Below are positions 59,665 through 64,000 of a DNA stretch of 64,000 nucleotides, piece by piece. Source of the stretch: Primula veris. Lineage: Eukaryota > Streptophyta > Magnoliopsida > Ericales > Primulaceae. The stretch is from the NCBI GenBank assembly GCA_963682055.1, contig OY821751.1, forward strand, positions 6,634,001 through 6,698,000, in the 5' to 3' direction. Numbering within the stretch: the first letter of the stretch is position 1; each line of letters starts with the position of its first letter. The notes beneath the pieces were generated by a model. The model was not told the origin of the DNA, did no database searches, and saw nothing but the letters and a program-made list of their open reading frames with translations. Position numbers and translations under genes: made by a program.

Positions 59665-59674
59665 AAAGGGGGAG
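59665..59674 (+). promoter_or_regulatory. Polypurine tract of the outer element
   Basis: AAAGGGGGAG directly precedes the TG of the right LTR. Confidence 0.85.
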
Positions 59675-59895
59675 TGTTGTAGGATATTATTGGACTATTG
59701 GGCTTTACTGATAGTGGGCCTTAGTTAGGCTTTCTACCTTGTATAACTCTAACCTCTTCTATATAAAGAAGGTTATGATCCCCTTGTATTGATACATTCT
59801 GATTAATAAAGTTTCTCTTATTGTTGTCTCTCATACCTCTCTCTATATCTATACATATCTCTATATATATCTATAACGAGCTAATATGTCACACA
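59675..59895 (+). repeat. Right LTR of the outer element
   Basis: 221 bp, TGTTGTAGGATATT to ATATGTCACACA, followed by ATAGAACC. It is uninterrupted, which proves that the solo LTR in the left copy is an insertion. Confidence 0.93.
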
Positions 59896-59903
59896 ATAGA
59901 ACC

Positions 59904-60581
59904 CTAATAGATACTACACTAAATTTAATTATTAATCTAAATTTGAAAAAAAAATTGAATATTTATTTTTTAAAACGGGAGTTTTTTCCGTTTACTTGAT
60001 TAATTGCACACACACAAAAAACCCAGGAGAAACTCGAAAGAGAGAGGATTTTTAAATGTGTTGTGAGAGGAGGGTAGTTTTTTTTTTTTTTTTAATTATG
60101 GGCTTATAACACGGATGTAATTAACAAAAGTTTTGGGTTTTGTTTTATAAATATATGGAGTGACTTTGATAGCCTTAAAAGTAATTAATTTTTTCTCCTT
60201 TCACTTGTTATAATAGAATATATATAATTCAAGTTAATTAGAGGTTTGGATTAACTATGAAGTGGATAGGCAATTTGATTTGTAACGTAAGTGGGACATT
60301 GTTGTAATTGTATGATTTAATAATACTGGTTAGTTTGATAATAATTGTATATCTCACTGTGGTGGTCTAATGAATTTATGAAGCTCTAATCACTTTCAAA
60401 TAAAAATGATGAATGACTTGTGAACAACTATTTTTAGTGGGAATGCACGTTGCATGGGACAGAACGGGTATCTATTTTTATAACTCAAATTTTATAACGT
60501 TTCATTCAAAAATAAAATCTTCAACTTCCCTTAAAATTTTAACCAAGCGTTCCCGCCCTTTACAGCTTATGTTTGACGAAT
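59904..60581. other. Intergenic region
   Basis: AT-rich flank between two mobile elements. No gene or RNA is visible. Confidence 0.5.
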
Positions 60582-60786
60582 AGTTATTAGAAAAAATACC
60601 CATTAAGTCATACCTTTTGAACTTAATTCTTAAAAATTCAAATACAAGATCAGTCTCACCACAATTTATGTAAAATATAAATACCCCTACAAATTCTATT
60701 TTTTACTTTTTCCTGCTAACACCTTCTCATCTCTGTTATCTCTCTCTATATCACTCATTTACGATCTCATCTTTCTCTACATATCC

Positions 60787-60945
60787 ATGGCGATCAGAAC
60801 TCGTCGGAACCCTTTACCAATCGGAGCTCTGTCATCACCATCGGAGGCGGCGAAGCCGCAAAGAATCAGAGTTGGCTTGCTCTCTCTCTCTCCCCCTTCA
60901 CGTCTCTCTCCCTCTTCCCTCCTCTCCGTTTGTATCGTCAGGTGA
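60787..60945 (+). pseudogene. Possible captured gene fragment inside the composite element
   Basis: An ATG in a good context opens 52 codons (MAIRTRRNPLPIGALSSPSE...) in sequence far richer in G+C than its surroundings, followed by (CT)n and GGCGGCG blocks. It looks like the 5' end of a host gene carried by a Pack-MULE-type element. The family is not recognised, and the frame ends in TGA without a visible splice partner. Confidence 0.3.
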
Positions 60946-61419
60946 TGGGCCAGCGGCGGCGACGATCTCCGCCTTCGTGGTGTTTGGTTGGGTGAAAATT
61001 TGTGCGACCCGTTTAGGTCTTGTTTGTTAACAGCGGTGGCGGCGATGTGTTTTGGTCCGGAGCAGAGAGGAGAATAACCGATTGTATCACATCGGGGACC
61101 CGTTTTTTACTACTTGGGGCTCTTCGACCAACTTTAGAGGCACCTCCAAGGTCGTCGTATTTTTATGTGTGTATTTGTATAGTACTATATCTTTCATCTA
61201 TTTTGATAGTATTTGAGATTTGGTTTTTCTGAAAAATTACGTAAAAAGGGGATGTGGCTTTGGTTTAGAATAATGTGATGTGGTAAATATGTCTGCATAT
61301 ATGTTATGCAGTTGGTGCGTGTGAATAAAACATTTGATGATGAGAATAATATGCATTTTAAACGGATTAGATGTAATTTTATCAAATTATATGTAATTCA
61401 CAGTTACTTATATGAAATT

Positions 61420-62540
61420 TACCCACTTTTATTACGTTTTATTCACTTTTATGCACATATATATTATCCATATTTTATACACCCGTATCCAATTTTATGC
61501 ACCATTTATGCACTTTTTATTGACTTATATTCATTTTTATGCATTTTTTATTGACTAATATCCATTTTTATGTACTTTTTATGCACCCGTATCCATTTTT
61601 ATACACCTTTTATACATATTTTATTCACCCGTATTCACTTTTATGCACAATTTATGCAATTTTTATTGACCCGTATCCCCTTTTATACACATTTTATGCA
61701 CTTTTTATACCCTTTTATGCACACGTATCCACTTTATACACTTTTTATTGATATGCATCCATTTTTATGCATCTATTATACACTTTTTATTGACCCATAT
61801 CCACTTTAATGCATTTTTTATTGAGTCATATTCATCTTTTATGCATTTTTTATTGACACGTATACACCTTTTATACACATTTTATGCATCTTTATGCATT
61901 TTGTATGCATCTTTATGCACTTGTTATTCACATTTATGCACTTTCTATGTATTTTTATGTATTCGTTATGCACTTGTTATGCAACTTTATGCTTTTTTTA
62001 TGCACATTTATGCAATTTTTACGCACTTATTATACACATTTATACACTTTTTATGCACATATATGCATTTTTATATATTTTTATGCACATTTATGCACTT
62101 GATATGTACATTTAACACACTTTTTATGAGTTTTATGCACTTTTATACACTTTTTATGCACATTTTATACACATATATGCACTTGTTATGCACATTTTAT
62201 GCACATTTATGCATTTATTATGCACATTTATACAGTTTTATGCACTTTCTATGCAGTTTTATGTAGTTTTATACACTTGTTATGCACTTGTTATTAACTT
62301 TTATGCACTAATTATGAAATTTTATCAACTTATACGCATTTTTTATAAATCCGTATGCACTTTTTATGTAATTTTATTCGCTTTTTATGCATTTTTTTAT
62401 GTGCTTTTTATAAACTTTTATGTGCTTTTTTATATAATTTGTATGGACTTTATTATGCCCTTCATTATGCAATTTTAGTGAACGTTATACACTTTACTAT
62501 GCATTTTAGTCAATTTTATTCACTATTATACACTTTTGTG
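61420..62540. repeat. Long array of TTTTATGCAC-type short repeats
   Basis: Dozens of 10-14-bp variants (TTTTATGCAC, CATTTATGCAC, TTTTTATTGAC, CCGTATCCA) fill 1.1 kb. The ORF of 172 aa at 61748 and its neighbours translate the repeat as His/Phe/Tyr/Leu strings and are not genes. Confidence 0.92.
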
Positions 62541-63020
62541 ATTATATTTATTTTTGGATTTTTTGGGTGTTTTTTTGTTTTCTTTCAATTTTTTTGAGTT
62601 TTTTCCGATCTTTTGGAAATTTTTTTGGAAAATTTGAGATTTTTTGTGTTTTTTTACAATTTTTTTCGATTTTTGAGTTTTTATTTTTTATTTTTTGAGT
62701 TTTTTTGTTTTCTTTCAATTTTTCTTGGTTTTTTCGTTTTTTTTTGAACATATTTCTTTTTTTTTAGTGGAAAAACTTTTTTTTTGTGTAAAGAACTTTA
62801 ATTTTTGTGAAATTATTTTATTTTTGTGAAAAGCTATTATTTTTGTGAAAAATCTGTCTTTTTTTGTAAAAAGCTATCTTTTTTTTTTGTGAAAAAGCTA
62901 TCTTTTTTGTGAAAAAAACTATTTTTTTATGAAAGAAACTATTTTTTTTTGTCAAAAAATTAAGTTTATTTTTAATTTTATGCATTTCTCCTAATTTTTT
63001 TTTTTAGATACTTAGAGAGA
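62540..63020. repeat. T-rich arrays (TTTTTGAGTT and GTGAAAAAGCTA types)
   Basis: Two consecutive low-complexity arrays. They correspond in type, though not in order, to 45000-45290. Confidence 0.8.
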
Positions 63021-63440
63021 GAAATGATAATTTCTAAATTATGATGATGGCATTTTTGTAAATTGGTTGAATTTTAAAAAAAAAAATATGACTTATTAGG
63101 GGTGAAAACATTGAAGTGTGACATTTTGGGGATAAAGTATTAAAAGTATGACTAATGTGAAATTACCCCTAATTATTACTACGAGCAAGATCATTCATAC
63201 TATAAATATATGTTACTATTTTTAGTTTTGAATTTTTAGTTTTGAAATATATGTTGTTTTTATATTTTTTTGACATTTTAGGTATAAAAAATCTAACAAA
63301 ACACAACTAAATCCAAAAAAATTATAAGAACGTAAAAATTTTCGAAACTAAAATTACTAACATATCACTTGCGTATATATATATATTATGATTTGATAAG
63401 AAAAAAAAAGAAAAAAAAAACTATATTTATTTGAGCTTAT

Positions 63441-63648
63441 TAATGGTCTGTTTGGCAACATATTTTTTTGATGGATTTTGGAATTTTTGATTTTAAAAAC
63501 TTATGGGTGTTTGGATAGTCAGATTAGATTTTTAAAATCCACATTTTTAGTAGATACTTCAAACATGTTTTTAAAATCTGATTTTAGATCAAAAACATTT
63601 TTTAAAATCTGATTTTGGATCAAAAACATGTTACTAAACGGACCCTAA
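63441..63648. mobile_element. PIF/Harbinger-like MITE, about 200 bp
   Basis: The ends TGGTCTGTTTGGCAACAT and (inverted) GGGTCCGTTTAGTAACAT form a terminal pair. TAA stands on both outer sides (63441-63443 and 63646-63648), as expected for Harbinger-type insertion. The interior repeats TTTTTAAAATCTGATTTT. Confidence 0.6.
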
Positions 63649-64000
63649 ACCTTGGAGTGTCACGATTGATGTCCATGCATAACATCTTAAGATTCTTAAC
63701 ATTAACCCCGAATATCAGTAATATATAATTACTCAAAACTATATTTGCTTTTTTATTGTAACTGTGAAAAATGTATTAATTACCCCGTCTATTTCAGTTT
63801 TATTATCCCATACGAGACTAGCACAATTTTGACAGGTGAAAAGATCATACATTTATTGTAAAAAAAAAAAAAAAACTAAGAACGTTGTTTCCGGGCTAAG
63901 CGAGTATGAGTAATATAGATATGGTTGGGCTATGATTAATTTTAACAAAATATAATAAAAATACAAGTTAAAAATTAAAATAATTTACAAATTTAAGACG
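63649..64000. other. Intergenic right edge
   Basis: AT-rich, with a 15-base A run near 63860. No gene is visible. Confidence 0.5.

Larger units (their letters stand above)
45753..59895 (+). mobile_element. Outer short-LTR Ty1/copia element (Ale/Retrofit-like), decayed and nested
   Basis: It has ~220-bp LTRs (45753-47233 when the nested solo LTR is included, and 59675-59895), a polypurine tract (59665-59674) and an ATAGAACC repeat on both flanks. Recognisable but broken gag, integrase, RT and RNase H remnants all lie on the plus strand. The integrase is cut at 50323 by a SIRE-like element. On the far side the pol text resumes at about 57100, well downstream of the cut, so part of the integrase is missing. 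Typical 3' leader blocks (TTTTCCCACTGGGTTT ... AAGGTTTTGATGAGGCAC), known from this copia lineage, precede the right LTR. Confidence 0.88.
60582..63178. mobile_element. Composite non-autonomous element (copy B), Mutator-like ends suspected
   Basis: The left end (GTTATTAG ... ATTAAGTCATACC) and the inverted right end (ATTATTAG ... ATTAGTCATACTTTT) look like diverged terminal inverted repeats. Inside: a G+C-rich stretch (60787-61140), a long TTTTATGCAC-type array (61420-62540), a T-rich array with TTTTTGAG/GTTTT blocks (62540-62760), a GTGAAAAAGCTA array (62760-62960) and a GAGAGAG patch. These parts resemble those of copy A at 44.3 kb. There is no transposase. The duplication is not resolved. 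Confidence 0.45.

Noticed and set aside
61748..62266. 172-aa ORF rich in His, Phe, Tyr, Leu
   Set aside because: It translates the TTTTATGCAC repeat array; other frames give similar strings, so it is not a protein gene.

Overview
The window looks like AT-rich nuclear DNA from a flowering plant, probably a dicot. It has intron-bearing genes with plant GT..AG junctions, an ATL-type RING-H2 gene, a plant ML-domain gene and a plant-type EEIG1/EHBP1 NT-C2 gene, all set among nested Ty1/copia retrotransposons, solo LTRs and non-autonomous DNA elements. I cannot name the species.

Layout. 1-590 is an inverted, diverged piece of the same copia family found at 49150-49742. 1319-11780 is a G-rich/ACCCA-type DNA element split by a complete copia element (2099-11534, 5-bp target duplication GCACA), which is itself split inside its reverse transcriptase by a solo LTR (7136-8311, duplication AATAA). 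12918-13427 is an intronless ATL-type RING-H2 E3 ligase gene. 14156-14831 is a Mutator-like non-autonomous element (9-bp duplication TTAAGTTGG) carrying five 91-bp tandem repeats. 17229-21279 is a four-exon gene for a secreted ML-domain lipid-binding protein (149 aa). It converges on a large four-exon gene on the minus strand (31208 down to 23036, 739 aa) for an NT-C2 (EEIG1/EHBP1) protein. 31.7-45.7 kb is gene-poor and holds foldback elements, a tentative solo LTR and a composite repeat with a tRNA-like segment. 45753-59895 is an old short-LTR copia element with three insertion layers: a solo LTR sits in its left LTR, and a SIRE-like copia element (50324 to about 57095) sits in its integrase. 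The right end of the SIRE-like element was lost in a deletion. 60.58-63.18 kb is a second composite repeat resembling the one at 44.3 kb, and a small PIF/Harbinger-like MITE lies at 63.44 kb.

The host genes are unrelated in function: ubiquitin ligation at a membrane, lipid binding in the secretory pathway, and probably membrane or cytoskeleton organisation. Nothing suggests an operon-like unit. The most unusual structure is in intron 1 of the NT-C2 gene. This 4.56-kb intron holds about a dozen degenerate tandem copies of the 3' end of exon 1, several still reading like the exon peptide and ending in a good 5' splice site. A second theme is the dense array of the palindromic motif GACCGATCG in the LTRs of the SIRE-like family, which reappears internally between pol and the third ORF.
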